Assembly: GCA_943333275.1 (NCBI GenBank) | Contig: CALQSQ010000046.1 | Coordinates: 1-43,312, forward strand | Length of the DNA stretch: 43,312 nt | Origin: Akkermansia muciniphila | GTDB lineage: Bacteria; Verrucomicrobiota; Verrucomicrobiia; Verrucomicrobiales; V1-33 | Reading direction: 5' to 3' | Part shown: one piece after another, positions 13,932 through 24,361 of the stretch | How the letters are laid out: each line of letters begins with the position of its first letter | Position numbering within the stretch: position 1 is the first letter of the stretch | Program-made: the position numbers and the translations under genes | The notes under the pieces: generated by a model | Database searches by the model: none | What the model saw: only the letters and a program-made list of their open reading frames with translations | Told to the model about the DNA's origin: nothing

Positions 13932-16928
13932 TCATGGGATGAAAAGGAACTCGTTGGAGTTGAACAGGGCGCGGCAGAGCGTGGGCAGACCGTGGGATTT
14001 GATGGTGGGTTCTGCGGCGGCGATTTCGTCGGGGGTGGCGGGGCGGCTGAGGGTGAGTTGGTAGGCGCAGGAGATTTGCTGGGGGAGGTCGTCGCCGATT
14101 TCCTTGATGATGCGGGTGGCGAGGGCTTGAGATTGGTCGAGGGTGAAGCGGCTGTTGAAGAGGTTGAGGGCCTGGATGGGGGTGGTGGTCTCGCGGCGGC
14201 GGGCGGTGCTCTGGCCGGCATCGGGACAATCGAAGGCGCCGAAGACGACTTCGCGTTCGCGGCGGATTTTGTGGGCGTAGATCATGCGGCGGAGGCCTTC
14301 GCCGGTGAAGGTTTCGATGGGTTTGAAGCCGCTGAGCCCGCCGCGTTGGTCGAAGAGGTCGAAGCCGCGGCCGTACATTTGTAAATTTAACTGACCGCTG
14401 ACGGCGAGCATGGAATCGCGCATGATTTCGGCTTCGAGGCGGCGGGAGGGGAAGCGCCAGAGGAGGCGGACGTCGGTGTCCGTTTGGACGCTATTTCCTG
14501 TGGTGGTGGAGCTTTGCCGGTAGGTGGAGGAGAGGGTGATGAGGCGGTGGAGGTGTTTGATGGACCAGTGGGATTTGATAAATTCGGCGGCGAGCCAGTC
14601 GAGGAGTTCGGGGTGGGAGGGTTTGGTGCCGTTGTGGCCGAAGTCGCTGGCGGTGTCGACGAGGCCAGTGCCGAAATGGCCCTGCCAGATGCGGTTGACC
14701 ATGACGCGGGCGGTGAGGGGATTTTGCGGGCTGGCGATCCAGTCGGCGAGGGTCTGGCGGCGTTGTTGTTCGGGGGCCTCGGTGGGGAGTTGAACGTGGC
14801 CGAGGGTGGTGAGGACTGCGGGCTGGATTTCGTCCTGGGGTTGTTCCGGGTCGCCACGGTTGAGGAGGTGGATTTTGTCGGGCGTGGTGAAGGTGCCTGC
14901 GAAAACGACGGGGCGTTGGTTCTGTTCTGCTTTCTTTTTTTCGAGCTGCGCTAGTTCCGCGATGTCGGCCTGCAACTGGCCACTGGCATCGGCTGGCAAC
15001 CGGCGCATGAGGGCCGCGCTCTCTTCAAAGGGAGTGCCGTAGGGGGCGCGGTCGTCTGAGCGTGCGATGGTCGTCCACTGGCCTGGTTCAAGGGCGACTT
15101 CGATCTGATATTGATTGGCGAGGCGGTCTTTGAACTGGCCTTCGCGGTCACGTGACCAGAGGATGCGGTCGATGGTTGTGGTTTCCGGCAATTCGATCTG
15201 CACCCAGCCACCGCCTGCCTGATTGGAAATCCAACTGTGGTCGTTTCCATAGAGGCCGTCGTTGATGTGGGCCAGTTGATGCACGGCGATGTCCGGGTAG
15301 TCGCCGGAGGAGGTGGATTTGGCGCCGTTCGCGGTGAGGGCGAGATTCCTTGTGGAATCAGCGGCGAAGATTTCCAGTTCATCGATGCAAGGCTGGTGGC
15401 GGTTGTTCTCGATGGTGGCGAGCGTGGTGAAGCGGACATAGTTCGCTTCCACGGCGGCGAAGTGTTCGGTGTTGAGGGCCGGATTTACCGGGGCACGGAG
15501 ATTGGGAAATGGCGAAGGCGCGCCCTCTTCCTCCAGCACAAGGACATCCGCGGTGATGCCCGTGCCGGTTTGTCCGCCGCGCAGAATGATGCGGCTGGAT
15601 TTTTGCAACGCCTGCACTCCGGCATCGCGCAATCCGCTCCAGAGGGGGATCTGCGCGGACTCGCCGCTGGTGACGTTGGCGAAGTAATACTGGTCGGCTT
15701 TGCCGATTTCCGTCTGGTCCTCGCGAGTATCAAGATTGCCATCGCGATCGAGGAGGTAAACGGCATCACGCGTGTGCACGCCGCTGCCATGCACGCCCCA
15801 CGAGAGCCAGACACGGAAGCGACCCTCGACTCCTGGATTCCAAGTAAAGGTGTCCTCACCCGGCACGTTGTTCCACCAGGTGTAGCGGCCACGGCTGAGA
15901 TTGGGAACGCGATCGGGGCCGCCGGGATCGTCGCGATAGCCGCGTGCGGTGCCTGCGGGATTTTCGCCCGGGCCATTCTTTTTTTTCAGCGAGGTGGTGC
16001 GTGCAGCATCTTCCTCGTCGATGAAGATCACGCGTCCAGTGCTGGCGATGGGTTGCACGGCATCGAGACGTTTTCGAATTACTGCGATGGCGGCTTCGAC
16101 CCCCGCGACCTCCTTCTTTCTTGACTCCTCCCTCTGCGGATCGCGAATCGGCCGGTCGCCGTATTGGACCCCGGCGAAGAACGCCTGCATGGCATAATAA
16201 TCCCTGGCAGAAATGGGATCGAATTTGTGATCGTGGCACCGGGCGCAGCCGACGCTCAGGCCGAGAAAAGTCTGTCCGACATTGTTGACGATTTCATCCA
16301 GCGAATCCTGACGCGCGAGACGTTTCGAAGGTTCGTCCTGGCCGATTTGTCCGGGAAGCAACACGGATGCAGTGACGAGAAATCCCGTCGCCGGATCCTC
16401 GCCAAGCGCATCGCCGACCAATTGCTCGCGGATGAAGCGGTCATAAGGCGTGTCGTTGTTAAAGGCCCGGATCACATAATCGCGGTAAGGCCAGGCATTG
16501 GGGCGTTCTGTATTTACTTCAAAGCCATGCGTGTCGGCATAACGCACGACATCGAGCCAATGCTGTGACCAGCGTTCGCCGTAACGCGGAGATGCCAGCA
16601 GTTCATCCACGACGCGATCATGGGCATCGTCTCGTTGATCCTTGGCGAAAGCCTCCACCTGCTCCGGGGAGGGGGGGAGTCCGATGAGATCAAAGTAAAC
16701 TCTGCGCAGCCATGCAGTGCGTTCCGCTTCGGGAGAGGGATGCAGCGATTCCTTTTCCAGTCGGTCGAGGATGAAACGATCGATGTCATTTCGCGGCCAT
16801 GCCAGACCCTTGGGGGCAGGAGGCTGCCCTTGCGCAAGCGGTTGAAAACTCCAGTGATCCCGGGACCCCGCTCCCGTGGCGTTGGCGATGAGGAGGCAAG
16901 CTAACGAAATGGTCAGCCGTGCAGGCAT
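13932..16928 (-). CDS. DUF1549/DUF1553 (PSCyt2-PSD1) protein with an inserted discoidin-like region
   Basis: The 998-residue exported protein has signal peptide MPARLTISLACLLIANATGA. A DUF1549 domain follows (about 45-260: NDIDRFILDRLEKE, YFDLIGLPPSPEQ, HWLDVVRYADTHGFE, and GCARCHDHKFDPI). The middle holds a DUF-like wall and an F5/8-type (discoidin) sugar-binding-like region (NDGLYGNDHSWISNQAGGG, WVQIELPETTTIDRILW). The C-terminal DUF1553 domain begins near HLLNRGDPEQP and contains NRIWQGHFGTGLV, ending in FNSNEFLFIP. The N-terminal cytochrome-like PSCyt1 domain found in many relatives is absent. ATG 16928 is two bases after the oxidoreductase stop; a longer frame to 17018 overlaps that gene. 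The family is abundant in PVC bacteria and linked to polysaccharide use, but its reaction is undefined. Confidence 0.9.
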   Translation of the reverse strand: MPARLTISLACLLIANATGAGSRDHWSFQPLAQGQPPAPKGLAWPRNDIDRFILDRLEKESLHPSPEAERTAWLRRVYFDLIGLPPSPEQVEAFAKDQRDDAHDRVVDELLASPRYGERWSQHWLDVVRYADTHGFEVNTERPNAWPYRDYVIRAFNNDTPYDRFIREQLVGDALGEDPATGFLVTASVLLPGQIGQDEPSKRLARQDSLDEIVNNVGQTFLGLSVGCARCHDHKFDPISARDYYAMQAFFAGVQYGDRPIRDPQREESRKKEVAGVEAAIAVIRKRLDAVQPIASTGRVIFIDEEDAARTTSLKKKNGPGENPAGTARGYRDDPGGPDRVPNLSRGRYTWWNNVPGEDTFTWNPGVEGRFRVWLSWGVHGSGVHTRDAVYLLDRDGNLDTREDQTEIGKADQYYFANVTSGESAQIPLWSGLRDAGVQALQKSSRIILRGGQTGTGITADVLVLEEEGAPSPFPNLRAPVNPALNTEHFAAVEANYVRFTTLATIENNRHQPCIDELEIFAADSTRNLALTANGAKSTSSGDYPDIAVHQLAHINDGLYGNDHSWISNQAGGGWVQIELPETTTIDRILWSRDREGQFKDRLANQYQIEVALEPGQWTTIARSDDRAPYGTPFEESAALMRRLPADASGQLQADIAELAQLEKKKAEQNQRPVVFAGTFTTPDKIHLLNRGDPEQPQDEIQPAVLTTLGHVQLPTEAPEQQRRQTLADWIASPQNPLTARVMVNRIWQGHFGTGLVDTASDFGHNGTKPSHPELLDWLAAEFIKSHWSIKHLHRLITLSSTYRQSSTTTGNSVQTDTDVRLLWRFPSRRLEAEIMRDSMLAVSGQLNLQMYGRGFDLFDQRGGLSGFKPIETFTGEGLRRMIYAHKIRREREVVFGAFDCPDAGQSTARRRETTTPIQALNLFNSRFTLDQSQALATRIIKEIGDDLPQQISCAYQLTLSRPATPDEIAAAEPTIKSHGLPTLCRALFNSNEFLFIP

Positions 16929-16930
16929 GT

Positions 16931-18265
16931 TCAATGTCCCCAATTTTCGCGGAACTTGGGTTTGATCATGGCCGTGGCCTCCGGGTGATTGGCAAACTCC
17001 AGCGTCTCCGCGTTCCATTGCAGTTTCTGGCCCGGAAAACGAACTGCGATAAGTCCGAGCAGTCCAGTTTCGGCCAACGGAGCGGCGTAATTGAAATTTG
17101 AAGTTGTTTCGGCACCTTCCAAGCCCAGGCAGGTCTGGGCGAATTTTGTGTAATGTTGCTGGGGGTCGCCGGGGACAAGAGTCGGCTTGTAAGCGCGGTC
17201 CGCGGCATACGGAAGCAGTTGGGCCCGCGCCACGTGGGGCAGGAGCATGACTCCGGTTTCCCCAATAAAGAGTGAGCCACTGGGTGGGAGTTCTCGGCCT
17301 TCATCCAGCGGGACGCCTTCGGTTGAGGGGCGTTTGGCATTATCCGACCAAGTGAGTTTGATGGTCTTGTCGGCGGTGAAGGCAGTGCCGGGAAATTCAT
17401 ACGTGACAGATTCCCAGACGGGCCAGACCTCCCGATTGATCTTCGGATTTTCCGCCCATTCCTTGGGTGAGTCACCAACGATGCTGAGGGGTGCGGTCAG
17501 GTCCAGGGCCTTGAACGGCGTGTCCATGATGTGACAGCAGAAGTCGCCTAGCGTGCCACCGCCGAAGTCCTGCCACCCCCGCCACTGAACGGGATGGTAG
17601 ACGCCATTTTTAAAGGGTCGCGCTGGTGCCACGCCGAGCCAGTTGTCCCATTTAAATCCTTCCGGAATGGGATCCTCCCCCTCCGGGCGACCGGGATGAC
17701 TGAAGGAGGAATTACACCAGCAGCGGACTTCCTTGATCTTACCGATGACTCCATCACGAATCATTTTCACGGCGGTGCGGTAGGTGCTGTCGCTCTGGAT
17801 CTGATTTCCCATCTGCGTCACCACGCCCGCAGCCTTGGCGGCGAGCTTCATCTGGCGGGCTTCCCATACGGTGTGAGCCAGCGGTTTCTGGCAATAGACA
17901 TGCTTTTTCTTAGCGATGGCTGCCAGAGCGATGCTCGCGTGCATGTGGTCGGGCAGGGCAATGTTCACACTGTCAATTTTGTCGCCTACTTTTTCAAGCA
18001 ACTCGCGCCAGTCTTGAAATTTCTGAGCATTGGGGTGGGCGGCGGCGGCGGCGTTGAGATGTCCGGAGTCCACGTCGCAAAGCGCGACCATTTCGACCAG
18101 TCCGGAAGCAAAAATCGCCCCCATGTCACTGCCGCCCTGCATGCCCCCGACGCCGATGGAGGCGTGAGCCAATTTCTTGCTTGGTGGATCCGCCCAGACC
18201 TTGGAGGGAAGGAGAAATGGGAAAGTGAGGGCGGGTGTGGCTTTGATCAGGGAGCGGCGCTTCAT
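16931..18265 (-). CDS. Tat-exported Gfo/Idh/MocA-family oxidoreductase
   Basis: The 444-residue protein starts with a twin-arginine signal, MKRRSLIKATPALTFPFLLP. A Rossmann NAD(P)-binding region follows (HASIGVGGMQGGSDMG, VALCDVD), then the family motif region HVYCQKPLAHTVWEARQM, whose QKP corresponds to the EKP motif, and the C-terminal beta-sheet substrate domain (VQWRGWQDFGGGTLGDFCCH). Such enzymes oxidise or reduce sugars and inositols; exported PVC versions often bind the cofactor tightly. ATG 18265 is chosen over the frame start at 18277 because it begins exactly at the Tat motif. It is cotranscribed with the DUF1553 gene (2-base gap) and divergent from tdh. Confidence 0.92.
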   Translation of the reverse strand: MKRRSLIKATPALTFPFLLPSKVWADPPSKKLAHASIGVGGMQGGSDMGAIFASGLVEMVALCDVDSGHLNAAAAAHPNAQKFQDWRELLEKVGDKIDSVNIALPDHMHASIALAAIAKKKHVYCQKPLAHTVWEARQMKLAAKAAGVVTQMGNQIQSDSTYRTAVKMIRDGVIGKIKEVRCWCNSSFSHPGRPEGEDPIPEGFKWDNWLGVAPARPFKNGVYHPVQWRGWQDFGGGTLGDFCCHIMDTPFKALDLTAPLSIVGDSPKEWAENPKINREVWPVWESVTYEFPGTAFTADKTIKLTWSDNAKRPSTEGVPLDEGRELPPSGSLFIGETGVMLLPHVARAQLLPYAADRAYKPTLVPGDPQQHYTKFAQTCLGLEGAETTSNFNYAAPLAETGLLGLIAVRFPGQKLQWNAETLEFANHPEATAMIKPKFRENWGH

Positions 18266-18418
18266 ATCGCCTACCATGCCGGAGGAACGCCCTGTGCCGC
18301 AATAACGCGTCTGCGGCAGGGGGCGTGGTGATTTGGGTCATCGCAGCGCGGCGGGTGCCTTTCTGTTGCCGCAATCGGTTTGCCGTTTACAAAACTGGCA
18401 TCCAAGGAACACTCCCTC

Positions 18419-19453
18419 ATGAAAGCACTCGTCAAAGCAAAAGCACAGCGCGGCCTCTGGCTGCAGGATGTTCCGGAGCCGGAAGTGGGAATCAATGATG
18501 TGCTGATCCAAGTTCACAAGACCGGGATCTGCGGGACGGATTTGCATATTTACAAATGGGATGCCTGGGCGCAGAAAACGATTCCGGTGCCCATGGTTGT
18601 GGGGCATGAGTTTGTGGGGGAGGTGGTGCGGGTGGGGTCGAATGTGAATGATTTCCATGCCGGTGAAATCGTGAGTGCGGAAGGACACGTCGTCTGCGGA
18701 CGGTGTCGCAATTGCCTGGCCGGGCGGAGGCAGCTATGCAAGGACACGGTGGGGATTGGAGTGAATCGGACAGGGGCCTTTGCGGAATTCATCAGCGTGC
18801 CGATGACGAATGTCTGGCATCAGCGCGAGGGTGTTGATGAAGAGGTGGCGAGCATATTTGATCCTTTTGGAAATGCGGTGCACACGGCCCTGGCATTTGA
18901 AGTTCTGGGTGAGGATGTGCTGATCACGGGGGCGGGCCCCATTGGCATCATGGCGATTCCGGTGGTGAGGCATGCAGGTGCCCGGCATATTGTGATTACG
19001 GATGTGAATGAATACCGGCTGGATCTCGCCATGAAGATGGGGGCGACGCGGGCGGTCGATGTGAAGAACGAGAACCTGCCCGATGTGCAGAAAAGTTTAG
19101 GCATGAAGGAGGGATTCGATGTCGGTCTGGAAATGAGCGGCAATCCGGCGGCGTTTCGCAGCATGATTGAGAACATGAGTCACGGTGGAAAGATTGCGAT
19201 GCTGGGGATACCCTCCGAGCCGATGGCGATTGACTGGAATAAAGTGATTTTCAACATGCTCACGATCAAAGGCATCTATGGTCGCGAGATGTACGAGACG
19301 TGGTATCAGATGAGTGTGATGCTGGAGAGCGGGGTGGACATCAGACCGGTGATCACGCACCGGTTTCATTTCACGGAATTTGAGAAAGGCTTTGCCGCGA
19401 TGGAATCCGGAAATTGCGGAAAAGTGGTGCTCGACTGGTCTCCCAAAGCTTAA
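18419..19453 (+). CDS. tdh: L-threonine 3-dehydrogenase
   Basis: The 344-residue zinc-dependent medium-chain dehydrogenase oxidises L-threonine to 2-amino-3-ketobutyrate with NAD+. Catalytic zinc residues Cys38 ([10 protein letters not shown]), His63 and Glu64 ([10 protein letters not shown]) and structural zinc cysteines 93, 96, 99 and 107 sit at the same numbers as in the E. coli enzyme. A nucleotide-binding glycine motif ([12 protein letters not shown]) follows. The start at ATG 18419 gives the standard length. The next gene, kbl, begins 5 bases after its stop, so the two-step threonine-to-glycine route is an operon. Confidence 0.97.
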   Translation: MKALVKAKAQRGLWLQDVPEPEVGINDVLIQVHKTGICGTDLHIYKWDAWAQKTIPVPMVVGHEFVGEVVRVGSNVNDFHAGEIVSAEGHVVCGRCRNCLAGRRQLCKDTVGIGVNRTGAFAEFISVPMTNVWHQREGVDEEVASIFDPFGNAVHTALAFEVLGEDVLITGAGPIGIMAIPVVRHAGARHIVITDVNEYRLDLAMKMGATRAVDVKNENLPDVQKSLGMKEGFDVGLEMSGNPAAFRSMIENMSHGGKIAMLGIPSEPMAIDWNKVIFNMLTIKGIYGREMYETWYQMSVMLESGVDIRPVITHRFHFTEFEKGFAAMESGNCGKVVLDWSPKA

Positions 19454-19458
19454 CAACC

Positions 19459-20649
19459 ATGAATCGCAATTTCACCCAACATCTCACCTCCCAGCTCGAT
19501 GCAATCCGTGCCGCCGGCACGTTCAAGCAGGAGCGGGTGCTGACCACGCCTCAGAGTTCGCTGATCCGCGCCAATGGTGACCGCGAGGTGATCAACATGT
19601 GTGCAAACAACTATCTCGCGCTCGCGCAGCATCCGAAGATTCGCGAGGCGGCGCATGCGGCGTTGGACCGGTGGGGATATGGACTGGCGAGCGTGCGGTT
19701 TATCTGCGGCACCCAGGCGATTCACAAGGAATTGGAAACGAGCCTGAGCGATTTTCTGGAGACCGAGGATACGATTCTCTATTCGTCCTGTTTTGATGCG
19801 AATGGCGGTTTGTTTGAAACGATCCTTGGCGCCGAGGATGCGATCATCAGCGATGAATTGAACCACGCTTCGATCATAGATGGCGTGCGACTCTGCAAGG
19901 CGCAGCGTTTCCGCTACAAGAATTGTGATTTGGGTGATTTGGAAACGCAACTGCAAGCGGCTGATGCGAAAGGATGCCGGTTCAAGCTCATTGCGACAGA
20001 TGGCGTGTTTTCCATGGATGGCTTCATCGCGCCGCTCAAAGGCCTCTGTGACCTCGCCGACAAATACCATGCGCTGGTCATGATCGATGATTCGCATGCG
20101 GTGGGATTTATCGGCGAAAAAGGCCGGGGGACGCATGAACATTGTGACGTCATGGGGCGTGTGGATATCATCACCGGCACCCTGGGCAAGGCTCTGGGTG
20201 GGGCGAGCGGTGGTTATACGAGCGGCCGCAGGGAAATTGTCGAGCTGTTGCGGCAGCGGTCGCGGCCGTATTTGTTTTCCAACACGCTGGCCCCGGTGAT
20301 CACCTGCGCGACGATTGCGGCCCTAGATTTGTTGAAGCAGGATTCCTCATTGAGGGATACGCTGCGGACCAACACGGCTTTTTTCCGGAAGGCCATCACA
20401 GAGGCAGGATTCGACATTGCTCCGGGGTCGCATCCGATCGTGCCGATCATGCTCGGCGAGGCAGCGGTGGCGGCACGGTTTGCCGAACTCATGCTGGAGC
20501 GCGGCGTTTACGTCATTGGCTTCAGTTATCCGGTGGTGCCGCATGGGAAGGCGAGGATCCGAACCCAGATCAGTGCGGGCCACAGCCGGAGCGATTTGGA
20601 ACGCGCCGTGGAAGCCTTCATCGGCACGAAGCTTGAGATGGGGCTGTGA
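19459..20649 (+). CDS. kbl: Glycine C-acetyltransferase (2-amino-3-ketobutyrate CoA ligase)
   Basis: The 396-residue PLP enzyme of the alpha-oxoamine synthase family splits 2-amino-3-ketobutyrate with CoA into glycine and acetyl-CoA. The PLP lysine is Lys244 in [16 protein letters not shown], the same position as in E. coli Kbl. Other matches are [37 protein letters not shown] and [15 protein letters not shown] 19459 follows the tdh stop by 5 bases and gives the usual length. The unstable Tdh product is thus handed to a co-translated partner. Confidence 0.97.
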   Translation: MNRNFTQHLTSQLDAIRAAGTFKQERVLTTPQSSLIRANGDREVINMCANNYLALAQHPKIREAAHAALDRWGYGLASVRFICGTQAIHKELETSLSDFLETEDTILYSSCFDANGGLFETILGAEDAIISDELNHASIIDGVRLCKAQRFRYKNCDLGDLETQLQAADAKGCRFKLIATDGVFSMDGFIAPLKGLCDLADKYHALVMIDDSHAVGFIGEKGRGTHEHCDVMGRVDIITGTLGKALGGASGGYTSGRREIVELLRQRSRPYLFSNTLAPVITCATIAALDLLKQDSSLRDTLRTNTAFFRKAITEAGFDIAPGSHPIVPIMLGEAAVAARFAELMLERGVYVIGFSYPVVPHGKARIRTQISAGHSRSDLERAVEAFIGTKLEMGL

Positions 20650-20656
20650 TTTTGGT

Positions 20657-20677
20657 TCACGCAGATTTACTGCGTGA
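20657..20677. terminator. Hairpin between convergent kbl and the beta-strand repeat gene
   Basis: TCACGCAG (20657-20664), loop ATTTA, CTGCGTGA (20670-20677) makes a perfect 8-bp stem in the 17-base gap between the two converging genes, overlapping the last codons of the minus-strand gene. There is no T-run on either side, so it would be a weak or Rho-assisted bidirectional terminator. Confidence 0.4.
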
Positions 20678-23600
20678 TCGTGACCCGGAGTCGCGCAAAT
20701 CTGCGCACTTCCTGACCGAGTGGAACTGTGAGGGTGACGATTTCTACGGCGGGTGAAGGGCCCGGAGTGATGGTGACGCTGGGCGTGGAGGTGGCGGTGT
20801 CATTTCCGACCTGGTAAATGGAGGGCCAGATGTTCAGCCCTGTTCCCAATTCGATGGAGGTGGTGACGTCTGCGGTCTTGTGGCCAACGGCCCTTTGAAA
20901 GCTGAAAGAGAAATTTCCCCCGACGGAGGCAGCGGCAGGTCGTCCGGGACTGAAGGTAAGCGGGCTGGAGGCCAGGACATATTCGACGGCATTGGGCAGG
21001 CCATCGCGATCGAAATCATTGGCGGGGGCGGCATCTGCTCCGGTGAGATTGAAGCTGGCAATCCAGGAAGCGAATCCTGGCGAGGCTGCCGAGGGAGGGC
21101 TTTGCGTGACGTTTAAAAGCCCTTTTCCTGCAATCAGTAGGCTGGTGTTGGTCGCACCGGAATCAGGTGCCCCCCAGGTTCCGGCTGCCTGCTGAATGCC
21201 ATCGATGTAGAGTCGGCGGACGGTGTCTGTGCCGACGTAGTCGAGTTGGAGCGTGCTCGCGGCATAAAGTCGCACGTCCGCTCCGTTGGCCAGATGGGGG
21301 GTGGTGAGCACCAGCGTGCCGGCGTTTACTATGGTATCGCCCGTGTAGGTGTTGGCACCGCTGAGGATTAGGGTGCCGGCGGCGGAAGCGTTGTTGCTTT
21401 TGATGAGCGTCAGGGCACCGCCGCCCGGGTTGTCCGTGATGGCGGCGGAGATGGTGGTGGTGCTTCCGGAGGTCGATTGCACGTGAATGTAGAGCGGAAC
21501 GCTCTGCGCATTGCCACTCGTGATGGTGCCATTGGTGATGGCCAGGGTTGCATTGGAAACGGCCAGGCCACCCCCCACGAGCTTGACCGTATTTCCGTTG
21601 AGATCGATACCCTGGGTGCTGGACAATCCCTGATAGGTGAAGCCCTTCCAGGTGCGGGTGGTGGGTCCGGCAGACAAAGTAAGCGAGGTATTCCCGGTGA
21701 GCCGGTAAATCTTGGCGGCATCCGTTGAGGTCGCCGTCAGGGTTTGGAGAAGGCTGCTGGCCGTGGGAGTGCCGGTGAGAGCGATGACGCCGGTGGCCCC
21801 GTAGCCCGCGAAGGAACTGGTGCTGCGGGTGGCGACAAATTGCGGACCGAGCCAGTCTCCGGTGGCTCCGCCCAAATCTGGCTGACCGGCGATGAGCACG
21901 GTGGGATTGCCGGTGGTGGCCGCACCCAGAGCGGAGGAGGCATTGAAGGCTACGGTCCCTGTTCCGGGAGTGGATACGCCGCCGAAAGTCATCTGGTTGA
22001 GCTTACCGGCGGCGAAGGTGTTTGTGGCATTGTACTGGAACATTCCGGAGCGTGCGGTCAGCGGACCGACCATTTCGAAATAGTCCGCAGTGTCCGAGGC
22101 TGACGTGAAAGTGACGGAGCCGCCATTGGTGATCGTGAGGCCGGCGGTGTTGCCCAGGCGGTTGGTGTTGTTGCTGGAAACGCCGGAATTATTCAGGAGC
22201 AACTGGCCGCCATTGATCAGTTCGATGCCGCGGGAATTGGTGATGGATCCGGTGCTTGAATCAAGGCGCAGTGCCTGGCGGTCCACGGTGGTCGTTTCTG
22301 TGTAAGTGTTGGTTCCGGAGAGCACCACCCGGTGCGCATTGGTGGAAGAGGTATTAAATTTTGAGCTGATGACCACCGCATTACTCCCTACCAGGGCGGC
22401 TCCCGGCAGGGTCATTTCATCACCCGCGCTGGCAGCATAAACGCCACCTCCAAGTCGGTAGACGGAATTGTTTGGGGTGATGACCCCTGAGTAGATGCCC
22501 AGGCCACCAAGGATGGCATTGGGAAGAGTGGCTCCGCTGCTGGTGTTGAAATCAAGCGCGTTCGCGGAATTTTGCAGCATATAAATGCTGAGGGTATTGG
22601 GGGTCTCGACCAGACGTCCCAGGAAGGAATTGTCGATGCCGGTGCTGGTTGAGCAAAGCACGGACCCTCCCTCGGATACCACCACGGATCGACCGGATCC
22701 GCCAAGGTCCTGGTTGCTGCCGGTGCGGGCGAATTGCAGAGCGGCTCCCGGGTTGACATAGGTTCCGTCGTCATAGGTATTGGAGCCGGAGGGGCTGAGG
22801 GAGACGGTGCCCGGGCCGTTGATGACGAGGAAATTTCCCAGTCCAGACATGGTGCCCTGCATGACTAGGACACCACCGCCTCCCCCCAGGCGATAAATAT
22901 TGCCAAAGGGCGTCAGCGTTCCGGAATAGGTGGGACTGACGGTGGCGGGCAGGGCACCGAGGCTGGCGTTGGGGAGTGTGGCTCCGGTGCTGGAACTAAA
23001 ATCCAAGGCGCTGGTATTGGAAATGGCGGCAAGGGCGATCACAATGGAATTGCTGGACTCTTCGATTCGATTGAGAAAGGCGTTATTGATGGCGGTTCCA
23101 GAGGCTAAGGTGGTTCCACTGGCCATTTTGATGCTGCGGGCCGGAGCGGCAAAGGTGGCGTTGCTGAAGCGCAGGGTGCCTCCATTGATGGTGGTATTTC
23201 CAGTATAGGCATTGGCTCCGCTCAGAATCAGGAGGCCGTTGCCGTTTTTGACGATGCCCTGTGCGGCCGCACCTACAGCTCCGATGGTCAGTTGGGTGCC
23301 GCCGCCCAGAAGCGGATTTACGACGTTGAAGGTAGGCGTTCCGGTGAGGGTGGTGGCCCCGGTGAAAGTCAGCGAGGCGGTGCCGGAGCTGATGTTACCG
23401 CCGCCCGGCACCTCCAGTGTTTGATTGCCGAGGGTCAGGGTTCCAAAGGAATAGGTCAGCCCGGAACCAACGATACTGCGGTTGGGGATGAGGGTTGTGT
23501 TCACCGTCACCGTCATATTCCGGCCGAACACCGTGCTGCTGGGACTTTGGATATCCAGCGTGCCGCCATTCATAAAAAGCGCCGAGGCACCGGACCCCAG

Positions 23601-24167
23601 CGTCCCAACGTTGGCGGCATTGGTCCGCAGGATGCCGGCGTTCAGATTTACATTTCCGGTAAAAATATTGGCCCCGCTCATCACGATGACGCCCGGGCCC
23701 TCCTTGGTGATGCCGAATCCGCCGCTGACAATGCCTGCGGATGTCAGGGGGTTGACGGAGTTGTTCGTCCAGGTCTGGTTGGCACCAACGGCGATGGGGC
23801 TGTTGATGAGGACCTGGCCGGACGTCGCATTTAGCTTCAATCCCGCCGCCAATCCCAGGCTGCCACCCGTGAGCGTGTAGGTGCCGGTAAATGGTCCGAA
23901 CTCAAGCGCCCCCGCGGTCACCACCCCCAGCGTAATAACATCGCCGACGCCACTGTTTCCGATCAGCGCATCACTTGGATTCGTCCAAGTGACATTGGCC
24001 GCACCATTGTGCCATTGATTGGCATTGAGCCATGTCCCGAGACCGTCGGTCTGTCCGGATGCGGTGCCGTTGGCATCCCAGGTCAAGGGAGCGCCCCGGC
24101 TGAGACCGCCCACAATCCAGAACGACCAGCAGAGGAGGAAGAAGAAGCGAAAATCGACCGGGTTCAT
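20667..24167 (-). CDS. Autotransporter-associated beta-strand repeat surface protein
   Basis: The product has 1166 residues from ATG 24167, which begins a signal peptide (NPVDFRFFFLLCWSFWIVGG). The body is a long beta-helix of glycine-, asparagine- and threonine-rich repeats including the PATR-type motif: VIVMSGANIFTGN, LLILSGANAYTGNTTINGGT, VVLSGTNTYTE, LILSGANTYTGDTIVNAGTL. A verrucomicrobial-type C-terminal segment follows (GFASWIASFNLTGADAAPAN, DFDRDGLPNAVEYVLASSPL), ending in RVTITQ. There is no autotransporter beta-barrel, so export and anchoring must use another route. Adhesion or a cell-surface structural role is likely from the fold, but the ligand is unknown. A frame start at 24221 exists; 24167 is chosen for the signal peptide. 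Confidence 0.85.
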   Translation of the reverse strand: MNPVDFRFFFLLCWSFWIVGGLSRGAPLTWDANGTASGQTDGLGTWLNANQWHNGAANVTWTNPSDALIGNSGVGDVITLGVVTAGALEFGPFTGTYTLTGGSLGLAAGLKLNATSGQVLINSPIAVGANQTWTNNSVNPLTSAGIVSGGFGITKEGPGVIVMSGANIFTGNVNLNAGILRTNAANVGTLGSGASALFMNGGTLDIQSPSSTVFGRNMTVTVNTTLIPNRSIVGSGLTYSFGTLTLGNQTLEVPGGGNISSGTASLTFTGATTLTGTPTFNVVNPLLGGGTQLTIGAVGAAAQGIVKNGNGLLILSGANAYTGNTTINGGTLRFSNATFAAPARSIKMASGTTLASGTAINNAFLNRIEESSNSIVIALAAISNTSALDFSSSTGATLPNASLGALPATVSPTYSGTLTPFGNIYRLGGGGGVLVMQGTMSGLGNFLVINGPGTVSLSPSGSNTYDDGTYVNPGAALQFARTGSNQDLGGSGRSVVVSEGGSVLCSTSTGIDNSFLGRLVETPNTLSIYMLQNSANALDFNTSSGATLPNAILGGLGIYSGVITPNNSVYRLGGGVYAASAGDEMTLPGAALVGSNAVVISSKFNTSSTNAHRVVLSGTNTYTETTTVDRQALRLDSSTGSITNSRGIELINGGQLLLNNSGVSSNNTNRLGNTAGLTITNGGSVTFTSASDTADYFEMVGPLTARSGMFQYNATNTFAAGKLNQMTFGGVSTPGTGTVAFNASSALGAATTGNPTVLIAGQPDLGGATGDWLGPQFVATRSTSSFAGYGATGVIALTGTPTASSLLQTLTATSTDAAKIYRLTGNTSLTLSAGPTTRTWKGFTYQGLSSTQGIDLNGNTVKLVGGGLAVSNATLAITNGTITSGNAQSVPLYIHVQSTSGSTTTISAAITDNPGGGALTLIKSNNASAAGTLILSGANTYTGDTIVNAGTLVLTTPHLANGADVRLYAASTLQLDYVGTDTVRRLYIDGIQQAAGTWGAPDSGATNTSLLIAGKGLLNVTQSPPSAASPGFASWIASFNLTGADAAPANDFDRDGLPNAVEYVLASSPLTFSPGRPAAASVGGNFSFSFQRAVGHKTADVTTSIELGTGLNIWPSIYQVGNDTATSTPSVTITPGPSPAVEIVTLTVPLGQEVRRFARLRVTITQ

Positions 24168-24361
24168 GGATCCAAGAAAGCTAAAAGAGGGGGGGAGGTT
24201 GGGGGGATGAGGAATTTTCACATCCTAATCGGGATGCCTCCATTCAGACAAGGTAATTTCACGGAACCGCTGTGGAAAGCACGGCGCCCCTCTTTTAAAA
24301 AAAACGCGAAAGCCACTCCCTCAGTCAGTTTGCCGTTCACCGCAGGACGGGCCTGACGATG

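Noticed and set aside
20667-24167. CRISPR-like or other DNA repeat array in the beta-strand protein gene
   Set aside because: The similarity is at protein level (SGANxYTG repeats) with irregular spacing and divergent codons. There are no identical direct repeats with unique spacers.
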